In this document: positions 1-8,394 of the stretch, piece after piece
How the letters are laid out: each line of letters begins with the position of its first letter
How positions within the stretch are numbered: the stretch's first letter is position 1
Origin: Luteolibacter sp. SL250
Lineage (GTDB): Bacteria; Verrucomicrobiota; Verrucomicrobiia; Verrucomicrobiales; Akkermansiaceae
Direction of reading: 5' to 3'
Assembly (NCBI RefSeq): GCF_026625605.1
Contig: NZ_CP113054.1
Span: forward strand, 434,001 to 498,000
DNA length: 64,000 bases
Made by a program: the position numbers and the translations under genes
The notes under the pieces: model-generated
Database searches by the model: none
Seen by the model: only the letters and a program-made list of their open reading frames with translations
What the model was told of the DNA's origin: nothing

Positions 1-1
1 C

Positions 2-1258
2 GCCTCCATCGTGGGCTCCGGCGAGCTGATCGGCACCACCATCTTCGGCGCGCGCGCGGGCTTCATCTGCTTCTGGGTCATCCTGGTGAGCTGCCTGGTG
101 AAGGTGGCCCTCCAGATCGAGTTCGGGAAATACGCGCTCTACACCGGAAAGAGCACCATGGCGGCGCTCAACGGGCTGCCAGGCCCTCGGTTCGGCCGTG
201 CGGGCTGGGCCATCTGGGTGTGGTTCGTGGTCATGATGGTGAAGCTGCTGCAGGTCGGCGGCATCGTCGGCGGGATGGCGACCCTGCTCGCCATGGCGTT
301 CCCTTCCGTGCCGGTGCTGGTGTGGCTGCCGCTGGTCGTCCTCACCAACTGCGCGTTCGTTTCCCGCGGATACTCCGCCATCGAGAAAGGCTCCATCGTG
401 ATGACGGTGCTGTTCACCATCACCACCTTGCTCTCGCTGCTGGCGCTGCAGTGGACGGGCCTCGCCGTCACCGGGGAGGAACTGCTTTCCGGCCTCGCCT
501 TCGGCATGCCGAAGGAGGTCGTCTTCTACGCGTGGGCCGCCTTCGGCATCACCGGCATCGGCGGGGATGAGATCCTCGTCTACAACTACTGGCTCATCGA
601 GAAGGGCTACGCCGCGAAGACCGGCCCGCGTGACGACTCCCCGGAGTGGGTGGCCCGTGCGAAGGGCTGGATCACTGTCATGAAAATGGACGCCCTCATT
701 TCCATGGTGGTCTATACCGTGGTCACGGCGGCCTTTTACCTTCTCGGCGCGGCGGTCCTCCACCGCCTCGGCCAGCTTCCCGATGACAAGGACCTGCTGA
801 AGCAGCTCAGCCTCATCTACACCCAGTCGCTCGGACCATGGGCGAAGTGGGTTTACCTCGTCGGCGCCATTGTCGTGCTGGCCTCCACCATGCTCGCCGC
901 CACCGGTGCGTGGAGCCGCCAGTTCGCGGATGCGGCTGGCCAGTTCGGCTTCATCAACTTCCTGGACAAGGCCCAGCGGGACAAGCTGGTCAAAATCTTC
1001 ACCTGGCTCTTCCCCTGCCTGTGGGCGCTGGTCTTCATGTATTTCCGCAACAGCGCGATGATGGTCCTCGTCGGCGGTGCGGCGACCATGGCGGTGCTAT
1101 TCGTCGTCGTCTTCGCCTCCATCTGGTTCCGCTTCAGGACGCTGCCCGCGTCGCTGAAGCCGGGCCGCGGCTATGACATCGCGCTTGCCGTCAGCATCCT
1201 CGCCATCCTCGCGGTCGGGGTGCAGGCGCTGGTCAGCGCCCTGCAGAAGATCTTGTAG
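2..1258 (+). CDS. Nramp-related membrane transporter, 5' end cut by window edge
   Basis: The frame is open from the left edge and about 418 residues are visible, with roughly ten hydrophobic segments. The first visible residues (ASIVGSGELIG) and the following EFGKYALYTGK segment match the Nramp (SLC11) fold around its first and second transmembrane helices. The canonical metal-binding DPGN is replaced by GSGE and no MPH motif is visible in helix 6, where the sequence is GITGIGGDE. It is therefore better called Nramp-related than a proven Mn/Fe transporter. The true start lies left of the window. The next gene is a broken PEP-CTERM gene about 100 bp downstream on the same strand. Confidence 0.75.
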   Translation, partial: ASIVGSGELIGTTIFGARAGFICFWVILVSCLVKVALQIEFGKYALYTGKSTMAALNGLPGPRFGRAGWAIWVWFVVMMVKLLQVGGIVGGMATLLAMAFPSVPVLVWLPLVVLTNCAFVSRGYSAIEKGSIVMTVLFTITTLLSLLALQWTGLAVTGEELLSGLAFGMPKEVVFYAWAAFGITGIGGDEILVYNYWLIEKGYAAKTGPRDDSPEWVARAKGWITVMKMDALISMVVYTVVTAAFYLLGAAVLHRLGQLPDDKDLLKQLSLIYTQSLGPWAKWVYLVGAIVVLASTMLAATGAWSRQFADAAGQFGFINFLDKAQRDKLVKIFTWLFPCLWALVFMYFRNSAMMVLVGGAATMAVLFVVVFASIWFRFRTLPASLKPGRGYDIALAVSILAILAVGVQALVSALQKIL

Positions 1259-1355
1259 GAGTGAGCGGCACCGTGTATTGCGGGCCACCCCGGTTTGCTG
1301 CTTTACTTCGCATTTTCTGGTCGTTTCAATGGTTGGAAACCCATTTGATAACACC

Positions 1356-2123
1356 ATGCTTCGACAGATCGCCCCCCTCTCCCTGCTTGGCCTGCTTTCC
1401 GCCCCTGCCGCAACCATCAGTTTCCAGGAAGGTGTCGGACCAACCGTGGGGTATGATCATATTTCCAAGGACATCCGGAGCTCGCCAGCCACCAACAACG
1501 GCGCGCAGACCCTTGTGGGCAACCAACCGGCCGGAGTGGGCAAGATCCGCACCCTGATGTCATTCGGCCTGTCGGCGATTCCGGCTGGATCGACCATCAA
1601 CAGCATCAGCCTCACCCTTGTCACCGACAACCAGGATCAGGGAGGGACCATGGCCGGTGTCGGCATCGTCAATCTGCATGAGGTCATCCCTGGTGGCATC
1701 GCCGCCAACAACATGACCGATGGTGCGACTTGGGCGAATTGGTCCACCAACGACACGTGGACGACGGTGGACGGAGGCGGTGACTACAGTCCGACGGCTT
1801 TGACCTCTTCCACACTCAACGATGCGAGCGGCAACGGCAAGCTGGAGTGGGGGGAAACCGCCGTCTTCTCGACGACCACGGCCTTTGTCGCTGCGGCATA
1901 GGCAGCATTCGACGCAAACCTGCCACTGGAGTTCATCCTCATCGCCCCCACAGCCGAGGCGGGGACCTCCAGCCAGAATTTCTTCCGGTTCGTCTCGGAC
2001 AACCACACGACCACGAACCTCCGGCCGCTGCTGGTGATCGACTACACCGTTCCAGAGCCATCCACGGCGGCGTTCGCATTGCTTTCCGCGGGATTGCTCG
2101 CCCGGCGGAGCCGCCGCCGGTGA
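1356..2123 (+). pseudogene. PEP-CTERM secreted protein interrupted by an in-frame TAG
   Basis: An ATG at 1356 opens a protein with a signal peptide (MLRQIAPLSLLGLLSAPAA), then a beta-rich region resembling DNRLRE-type extracellular domains. The frame hits TAG at 1899-1901 but continues uninterrupted in the same frame to 2123, ending in a PEP-CTERM sorting signal (VPEPSTAAFALL, then ARRSRRR). The sequence on both sides of the stop reads as one protein, so a single substitution, for example CAG to TAG, explains the break. An upstream in-frame ATG at 1329 would spoil the signal peptide. The truncated product would be secreted but lack the sorting tail. A sequencing error is the alternative. Confidence 0.8.
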
Positions 2124-2124
2124 T

Positions 2125-4302
2125 TCATCCTCCGGTTCCCGAGCGGACGATCCGCAACATCGCTTCCAGCTCCGTGATGATGCGGGCGAGCTGCGGGAAA
2201 ATCCACGGCTCGCGGTGGAGGGCGGGGTCCGTGTGTGTCGGGTTGATCTCCGGCAGCCGGAACTTCCCGAGCCGTTCCAACCGGGCCTCCGCGGATGAAG
2301 GCAGCACGCCTGTTTCCTCCCATGCGATGAGGTCGCCGTAGCCGCCGGAGCAGAGTGCCTTGAACTGATCCAGTGCCTCCGGGTGGAGTGTCTTCCGGTT
2401 GTCCAGGTGCAGCACGATGACGGAGAGTGCCTGGGTGATGCGCTGGTTGCCGTTGGCCAGGGCAGCCGCCTGCTGGAGCCCGGCCTGCTGGTTCTTGGGA
2501 TCCGCGATCATCCGCTTGAGTGAGGAAAAGACGTCCGTGTTGGCGGACTCCGCGGCTTGGATGGCCTCCACCAGCGGTTCGTCATGGGGGCCGCCGTCCC
2601 GCAGGCGGTCCACGGTGAGCTGCAGGTAGGACCGGTTCGCGTGGAGCGCCTTTTCCATGATGCGGGGGAAACGGCTGCGCTCCCATGCGGGCCAGAAAAT
2701 CAATGCGGCCACCAGCGCGAGGATGCCGCCGAACAGCGTGCTGCCCATCCGCTCCAGCGTGAAGGCCAGCGTGACCGGTTGGTGCGACTCCATCAGCAGC
2801 ACCACCATCAGCGTGATGAAGACCACGGCGATGCCGTAGCGCCGCTTCTGGAAAAAGCCGAACAGGGCGATGGTGACAGCGATGGCCGCCAGCACGACCG
2901 GCTTCGGCGGGTGCAGCCAGAGGATGCTGCTGGCGATGAGGCCGCCCGCCAGCGTGCCGGACACCCGCTGGAACGCCTTTTCCCTCGTCGAGCCGAAGTC
3001 GGGCTGGAGCACGACCAGCATGGTGAATGGCACCCAGTAGCCGTGGGGGAAGCCGCTGAACTTGAAAAAGACCACGCCGATGAGGGCCAGCATGACCGCG
3101 CGGAACGTATGCCGGACCAGCGCGGGGTCCGGCTTTCCGGAGAAGTTGAGGCTGGCGGCCAGCGGACGCAGCGCCAGCGTGCGGAGATCCTGCAACTCCA
3201 TCGGGAACGCGGCCCGAGAGTCCGTGCGGTCCATCGTTTTCCCCAGCGCATCCCGGACGATGGGCAGTTGCTCCTCGATCTTGAAAAGGAGGTGCGCGAG
3301 ATGGCGGGATGCCGCCGGGTCCTCGATCTGGGAGAGAAGCCGCGCGCGGCTGGCGGCCAGCAGTTGCTCCAGCCGCTTCATCCGCACTTCGAACAGGTTC
3401 CACTGTGACGCCTGCCGTGACACCACGGCCAGCGCGACGGAGCGGACCAGGTTCGTCAGGGAGTCCAGGGCCGGGCTCATGCTCTGGGAGATGGATTCCA
3501 TCCGCCCGTCGTCCGGCAGGGAACGGAATGCCGCCTTGAAAGCGATGATCCGGAAGCCGAGGCGGACGGCGGCGATGTTGAGCAGCTCCAACTGCCGGAG
3601 CATGCCGCCGGAGGTGTGCTTCGCCGCGTGCAGCGTCGCCTGGGTGCGGTTCAGCGTGGCACGCAGCTCCACCTCCCGCTGGGTGATCGCCTCATCTCCC
3701 GTGCTGCGTCCGGGCGCCATGGCCTCCAGCAGGTCGGCGAGGGCTATCCAGCTTTCCGCGACCGTTCGGCGGAGCGGGTGCTGCGGATGGATCGGCCACA
3801 GGATGACCTGGAGCAGCGTGCCGAAAAGGGCACCCGCCAGCGTGGCGGTGACGGGATTCAGGGTAGCGCCGCCGGGACCGGCCAGCGGTGGTGCCAGGGA
3901 GATGAAGAACAGCAGGCTGCTGGAGACCGCCAGCCCCGGTCCGTAGTCCGTGCTCAGGTGCCGCCAGCAGCCGCCCAGCGCGACGACCACCGCCGTACCC
4001 AGCAGGGCGACCAACAGGCTCGACACCCCGGGAACCGCCAGTGATACCGACAGCGTGAGGATCACGGATATGGCGAGTAGCAGCCCCAGCCGGAGCGAGT
4101 AGCCGCCACGCACATCCACCAGAGCGATCGTGTTCGCCGCGATGCAGGCGTGCACCGGGTCCATCCGCACCCATCCCGCGGAGGTTGCGATCAGCGGGAT
4201 CATGAAGGCCACGGTCGCGCGGATCGCCCGGTTCAGGTCCGGTGACATTGATTCCCTTTCGAGGAAGCCAGCCAGCGATTGCCTCAGATCTTGGATGCCC
4301 AT
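2125..4302 (-). CDS. FUSC/YccS-like inner membrane protein
   Basis: The 725-residue protein has two repeats of a membrane block followed by a cytoplasmic helical region, the architecture of FUSC-family (fusaric acid resistance/YccS/aromatic acid exporter) proteins. One hydrophobic block lies at about residues 20-170 and a second starts near residue 390 with the motif GYWVPFTMLVVLQPDFGSTR, characteristic of the second FUSC half. I chose the start at 4302 (MGIQDLRQSL) because a GGAAAGGAA stretch precedes it and the upstream extension looks non-coding. The gene ends one base from the broken PEP-CTERM gene, tail to tail, and is divergent from the SulP gene. The substrate is unknown. Confidence 0.8.
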   Translation of the reverse strand: MGIQDLRQSLAGFLERESMSPDLNRAIRATVAFMIPLIATSAGWVRMDPVHACIAANTIALVDVRGGYSLRLGLLLAISVILTLSVSLAVPGVSSLLVALLGTAVVVALGGCWRHLSTDYGPGLAVSSSLLFFISLAPPLAGPGGATLNPVTATLAGALFGTLLQVILWPIHPQHPLRRTVAESWIALADLLEAMAPGRSTGDEAITQREVELRATLNRTQATLHAAKHTSGGMLRQLELLNIAAVRLGFRIIAFKAAFRSLPDDGRMESISQSMSPALDSLTNLVRSVALAVVSRQASQWNLFEVRMKRLEQLLAASRARLLSQIEDPAASRHLAHLLFKIEEQLPIVRDALGKTMDRTDSRAAFPMELQDLRTLALRPLAASLNFSGKPDPALVRHTFRAVMLALIGVVFFKFSGFPHGYWVPFTMLVVLQPDFGSTREKAFQRVSGTLAGGLIASSILWLHPPKPVVLAAIAVTIALFGFFQKRRYGIAVVFITLMVVLLMESHQPVTLAFTLERMGSTLFGGILALVAALIFWPAWERSRFPRIMEKALHANRSYLQLTVDRLRDGGPHDEPLVEAIQAAESANTDVFSSLKRMIADPKNQQAGLQQAAALANGNQRITQALSVIVLHLDNRKTLHPEALDQFKALCSGGYGDLIAWEETGVLPSSAEARLERLGKFRLPEINPTHTDPALHREPWIFPQLARIITELEAMLRIVRSGTGG

Positions 4303-4462
4303 TTCCTTTCCCACCCCAGCCTGAACCACAATCCGTTGGGCGCAAGGGGGGAATCCGGGCGATACTTCCGTAACAAGTCGGGACTTGACCCTGAGGCTCC
4401 CACGGTGCCTGCTGCGCGCCTTCCTTTCATGAGCGGCCACCCATGCATTCCCGGCGCTCCAC

Positions 4463-4538
4463 ACCTGTCCGGCGGCGGACAGGTCGGTCCCCCGTGACCG
4501 GATCATGATGATTCCGCATCCGGACCGCCTTGGTCCGG
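4463..4538. promoter_or_regulatory. Two short perfect palindromes in the SulP leader
   Basis: The 290-bp gap between the divergent FUSC and SulP genes holds ACCTGTCC-N6-GGACAGGT (4463-4484) and CCGGACC-N5-GGTCCGG (4520-4538). Both are perfect inverted repeats, 55 to 130 bp before the SulP start codon. They could be operators or RNA hairpins in the leader. Neither is followed by a T-run, so they are not ordinary terminators. No other feature is apparent in this gap. Confidence 0.4.
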
Positions 4539-4592
4539 TCTCCTTGTTTCCGCGGACATGCGTCCGCCACTCTCCCATTTTACCGAAGAATC

Positions 4593-6152
4593 ATGTTTTC
4601 CAATTTGTTCCAGAAGAAGCGCGGCACGTGGAAGGACGACGCGCTGGCCGGCCTTACCACCGCGTTCGCGCTTGTCCCCGGCTCCATCGCCTTCGCCTTT
4701 GTCGCCGGTGTGCCACCCATCTCCGGCCTCTACGCCGCGTTTCTCATCTGCCTCATCACGGCGGCCACCGGTGGCAGGCCGGGGATGATTTCCTCCGCGG
4801 CGGGATCGCTTGCCGTGGTGATGGTCGCGCTGGTGGCGGAGGGCAACCGCCGTGGCGGTGAGGGCGCGGGATTCGAGTATCTCCTGCTGGCCGTCGTGCT
4901 GATGGGCGTGATCCAGGTCATCATCGGCGCGCTGAAGCTGGGCCGCCTGATCCGGCTGGTGCCGCATCCGGTGATGATGGGTTTCGTGAACGGCCTCGCC
5001 ATCGTCGTGTTTCTGTCCCAGCTCAAGATGTTCCGTGAGCGTGACGGCGCGGTGGTGGGAGACTGGCTGCAGGGCGCGCCGCTGCTGGTCATGTGCGGGC
5101 TGGTCGCGCTGACCATGGCCATCGTCTATGTGCTGCCCCGGTTCACGAAGAAAGTGCCGTCGTCGCTGGTGGCCATCATCGTGGTCAGTCTGGTCGCTGC
5201 GTTCGGCATTTCCACCCAGACCGTCGGTGACCTTTCCAGCGTGAAAGGCGCCTTCCCCACGCCGCACCTCCCGAAGGTGCCCTGGACATGGCACACCTTC
5301 GCCTTCGTCCTGCCCTATGCCTTCATCCTCGCGCTGGTGGGACTCATCGAGACGCTGATGACATTGCAGCTCATCGACGAGATCACGGAAACACGCGGCA
5401 AGGGAAACCGCGAGGCGCTCTCGCTCGGCGCGGCGAACATCATCACAGGCTTCTTCCGCGGCATGGGTGGCTGCGCGCTGGTGGGTGAAAGCCTCATCAA
5501 TATCGGGTCCGGCGGGCGTGGCCGCATGTCCGGCGTCTTCGCCGCGCTGGCGCTGCTGGTCTTCATCCTGTTCGCCTCACCGCTCATCGACCGCATCCCC
5601 ATCGCCGCGCTCACCGGCGTGATGTTCGTGGTGGTCATCGCCACGTTCGAGTGGTCCACCTTCCGGACCATCGGCAAGGTGCCGTTGAGCGACATCCTCG
5701 TCATTGCCGCGGTGACCGGCATCACCGTCTGGCAGGACCTCGCCATCGCGGTCATCAGCGGCGTGGTGCTGTCCGCCCTGGTCTTCGCCTGGAAAAGCGC
5801 GAAGCACGTCAGGCTGTCGGTCGTGAAGGACACCGACGGAGAACGCATCTATCAGCTCGAGGGTCTGCTCTACTTCGGCTCCGTGCGGGACTTCGCAGAG
5901 CGGTTCAAGCCTGCCGCGGACCCCGCGCGGGTGGTGGTGGACTTCCACCAGGCGCGCGTTTGTGACATGTCCGCGCTGGAGGCCATCCGCGCGCTGGCGG
6001 AACGCTACCGGAAGATCGGCAAGACGCTGGAGGTGCGCCACCTTTCCCCGGACTGCCGGCGCATGCTCGCGGACGCGCAGGGTCTGATGGAGATCTCCGT
6101 CGCGGAGGATGATCTGGAGTACCTCGTCGCGCGCATTGCGGGCAAAGCTTAA
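4593..6152 (+). CDS. SulP family anion permease with STAS domain
   Basis: The 519-residue protein starts at MFSNLFQKK and has the SulP (SLC26) membrane domain over about residues 12-400. The early segment ALVPGSIAFAFVAGVPPISGLYAAF is a degenerate form of the family signature, and the helices carry PHPVMMGFVNG and FFRGMGGCALVGES. A C-terminal STAS domain covers about residues 415-519 (VVVDFHQARVCDMSALEAI). The family moves sulfate, bicarbonate or other anions in symport or exchange; the substrate cannot be read here. Its 3' end is followed directly by a palindromic repeat element. The upstream leader contains two palindromes. Confidence 0.88.
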   Translation: MFSNLFQKKRGTWKDDALAGLTTAFALVPGSIAFAFVAGVPPISGLYAAFLICLITAATGGRPGMISSAAGSLAVVMVALVAEGNRRGGEGAGFEYLLLAVVLMGVIQVIIGALKLGRLIRLVPHPVMMGFVNGLAIVVFLSQLKMFRERDGAVVGDWLQGAPLLVMCGLVALTMAIVYVLPRFTKKVPSSLVAIIVVSLVAAFGISTQTVGDLSSVKGAFPTPHLPKVPWTWHTFAFVLPYAFILALVGLIETLMTLQLIDEITETRGKGNREALSLGAANIITGFFRGMGGCALVGESLINIGSGGRGRMSGVFAALALLVFILFASPLIDRIPIAALTGVMFVVVIATFEWSTFRTIGKVPLSDILVIAAVTGITVWQDLAIAVISGVVLSALVFAWKSAKHVRLSVVKDTDGERIYQLEGLLYFGSVRDFAERFKPAADPARVVVDFHQARVCDMSALEAIRALAERYRKIGKTLEVRHLSPDCRRMLADAQGLMEISVAEDDLEYLVARIAGKA

Positions 6153-6156
6153 GCCG

Positions 6157-6235
6157 CTGGGAGCGCCGGTCTCCAGACCGGCTTGGCAGATACAGCGAAT
6201 GCAGGAAGAGCCGGTCTGAGGACCGGCGCTCCCAG
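6157..6235. repeat. Palindromic intergenic element, nested hairpins
   Basis: Two arms of about 27 bp (6157-6184 and 6209-6235) form a near-perfect inverted repeat around a 24-bp centre. Each arm is itself a palindrome built on CCGGTCT and AGACCGG. The element fills the whole gap between the convergent ends of the SulP and GlxA-type genes. In RNA it would give strong hairpins in either direction, so it could act as a terminator or 3' stabiliser. The structure resembles REP/MITE elements. Confidence 0.75.
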
Positions 6236-6238
6236 TGC

Positions 6239-7231
6239 TCACGCGGATATCCCCGATGAATGGAACCGCGCCCGGTACTCCGCCGGGGTGATTTTCAACT
6301 GGCGCATGAACGACCGGCCCATGACGTCGGCACAACTGAAGCCACACGCCGCCGCGATTTCCTTCATGCCGTGGGTGCTGCGTTCCAGCTTCCGCCTAAC
6401 CGCCTCGATCCGGATCTCCTCCACATACTGTGCCGGGGATTTGCCGATCTCCCGGGTGAACACGCGCTGGAAATTCCGTTCGCTCATCGCCGCCCGCGCG
6501 GCGAGCGCCGGGATGGAAAGGTCCGCGGAAAGATGCTCCAGCATCCAGATCTGCAGGTCCCGTAGTGGACGGTGCTCCGTCATCTGCTCCTGCAGGGAAA
6601 TGCTGAACTGCGCTTGGTTTCCCGGCCTGCAGAGAAAGACGACGAGCTGCCGCGCCACCTCCAGCGCCACCTTCCGCCCATGGTCCTCCTCGACCATGGC
6701 CAGGCTCAGGTCGATGCCGGAGGTCGCGCCGGCGGAACTGTAGAAGATGCCGTCCTTCACCCAGATCGGGTCCGGCTCCACCTTGATCTCGGGGAACTCC
6801 TCCGCGAGCTGCCGCGCATACGCCCAGTGGGTCGTCGCGCGCCTGCCGTTGAGCAGCCCGGCCTCCGCCAGCAGGAACGCACCCACACAGACGGAACCGA
6901 TCCTGCGGCTATCCTTCGCCTGCCGCTTCAGCCACTTCAGCAGCGGCGTCGTCGCCCTGCTCGCGCCGACTCCCAGTCCGCCCGGAACCAGCAGCGTGTC
7001 CACCTTCCCCTTCATCAGAGAGTAGTGCATGCCGCTGCGGATGTGCATGCCATGCATGCCCTCGAGCTGTTCCTCCGCTTCCGTCGAGATGTAGTCGATC
7101 TGGTAGCGGCGCTCCTCCGGCAGCAACTGGTTCGCCGAGCTGAAGACATCCACCACTCCGGCGACATCCAGCTCGCGGACCTTCGGATAAAGCAGGATCA
7201 CGATGCGGCGGTTTCCGGTGACGGGGTTCAT
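6239..7231 (-). CDS. GlxA family transcriptional regulator (DJ-1/PfpI plus AraC HTH)
   Basis: The 330-residue protein has an N-terminal DJ-1/PfpI glutamine-amidotransferase-like domain (about residues 8-195) with the nucleophile-elbow-like segment RIGSVCVGAFLLAEAGLLNG. An AraC-type double helix-turn-helix follows at about residues 215-325 (SERNFQRVFTREIGKSPAQYVEEIRIEA). GlxA-type proteins are transcriptional regulators in which the first domain probably senses a small molecule. It is divergent from the alpha/beta hydrolase gene across a 209-bp gap, which makes that gene a candidate target (inference). I saw no clear operator in that gap. Confidence 0.88.
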   Translation of the reverse strand: MNPVTGNRRIVILLYPKVRELDVAGVVDVFSSANQLLPEERRYQIDYISTEAEEQLEGMHGMHIRSGMHYSLMKGKVDTLLVPGGLGVGASRATTPLLKWLKRQAKDSRRIGSVCVGAFLLAEAGLLNGRRATTHWAYARQLAEEFPEIKVEPDPIWVKDGIFYSSAGATSGIDLSLAMVEEDHGRKVALEVARQLVVFLCRPGNQAQFSISLQEQMTEHRPLRDLQIWMLEHLSADLSIPALAARAAMSERNFQRVFTREIGKSPAQYVEEIRIEAVRRKLERSTHGMKEIAAACGFSCADVMGRSFMRQLKITPAEYRARFHSSGISA

Positions 7232-7440
7232 GGCAGCGACCTGTATGGCTGCACGATCCGTTCCTTTCCTTCAATCAAATCTCCCGCCGGTCCGGCAAAT
7301 CGTGCCATCGCAGGTTGGCAGGAATCGTCGGCTCCTTGTCGTTAACGCCGCGACCTATCCGGGATAAGGTATGTGCATATCAGCAAGCGGACACACCGCA
7401 CGGCTGAAACGAATCCACCAACGACCAACCATATACGACC

Positions 7441-8265
7441 ATGAGCAGATTCACCACCAGCGACGGCACCGAGATCTATTACAAGGACTGGGGCACCGGA
7501 CCCATCGTCACCTTCAGCCACGGCTGGCCGCTCACTGCGGACGCCTGGGAGGCGCAGATGTTCTTCCTCGCCTCGAACGGCTTCCGGGTCATCGCCCATG
7601 ACCGCCGCGGCCACGGACGCTCCAGCCAGCCATGGGACGGCAACGACATGGACCACTACGCGGATGACCTTGCCGAGCTGTTCGAACACCTCGATGTGAA
7701 GGACGCCGTGATGGTCGGCCATTCCACCGGCGGCGGGGAGGTCGCCCGCTACATCGGCCGCCACGGCACTTCCCGGGTGAAGAAAGCGGTGCTGATGGGT
7801 GCGGTGCCACCCATCATGGTGCAAAGCCCAAACAACCCGGGCGGCATCCCGCTGGAAGTGTTCGACGGTTTCCGCACCGCCTACCTCGCGGATCGCGCCC
7901 AGTTCTTCCTGGATGTGGCCAGCGGGCCGTTCTTCAACTTCAACCGTCCGGGCGCGAAGGTTTCGGAGGGGCTCATCCGGTCCTGGTGGACCCAGGGCAT
8001 GATGTCCGGCCACAAGAATGCCTACGACTGCATCAAGGCATTCTCGGAGACCGATTTCACGGAGGACCTGAAGAAGTTCGACGTGCCGACCCTCATCATC
8101 CACGGCGATGACGATCAGATCGTGCCCATCGCAGGCTCCGCGCTGCTTTCCTCCAAGCTGGTCCCGGATGCCACGCTCAAGATCTATCCCGGTGGTTCCC
8201 ACAGCCTGGGTGACACCGCGAAGGACGAGCTGAACCAGGACCTGCTGGAGTTCGTCCGTTCCTGA
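7441..8265 (+). CDS. Alpha/beta hydrolase, cofactor-free haloperoxidase/arylesterase type
   Basis: The 274-residue protein matches the alpha/beta hydrolase subgroup annotated as non-heme chloroperoxidases. It has an HGWP oxyanion segment at residues 27-30, the nucleophile elbow GHSTGGGE with Ser95, an acid in HGDDDQIVP (about Asp224/225) and His254 in GGSHSL. Such enzymes act as esterases or perhydrolases with a Ser-Asp-His triad; the natural substrate is not evident. It has no signal peptide, so it is cytoplasmic. It is divergent from the GlxA-type regulator and followed by a hairpin terminator. Confidence 0.88.
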   Translation: MSRFTTSDGTEIYYKDWGTGPIVTFSHGWPLTADAWEAQMFFLASNGFRVIAHDRRGHGRSSQPWDGNDMDHYADDLAELFEHLDVKDAVMVGHSTGGGEVARYIGRHGTSRVKKAVLMGAVPPIMVQSPNNPGGIPLEVFDGFRTAYLADRAQFFLDVASGPFFNFNRPGAKVSEGLIRSWWTQGMMSGHKNAYDCIKAFSETDFTEDLKKFDVPTLIIHGDDDQIVPIAGSALLSSKLVPDATLKIYPGGSHSLGDTAKDELNQDLLEFVRS

Positions 8266-8282
8266 GATACCGAGTCCGGATT

Positions 8283-8319
8283 AAGGCCGGGCCCTCCGTG
8301 TGGAGTGCTCGGCCTTTCT
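8283..8319 (+). terminator. Rho-independent terminator after the hydrolase gene
   Basis: AAGGCCGGGC pairs with GCTCGGCCTT around a 13-nt loop, one G-T pair allowed, and is followed by TTTCT. It lies 18 bp after the hydrolase stop codon. Confidence 0.6.
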
Positions 8320-8394
8320 GGCGACGGTGAGATGAATGACGGATTGATGTGGGAAAATGGATTTTGTAACTGTCATCAATCCCATTATCCCATC

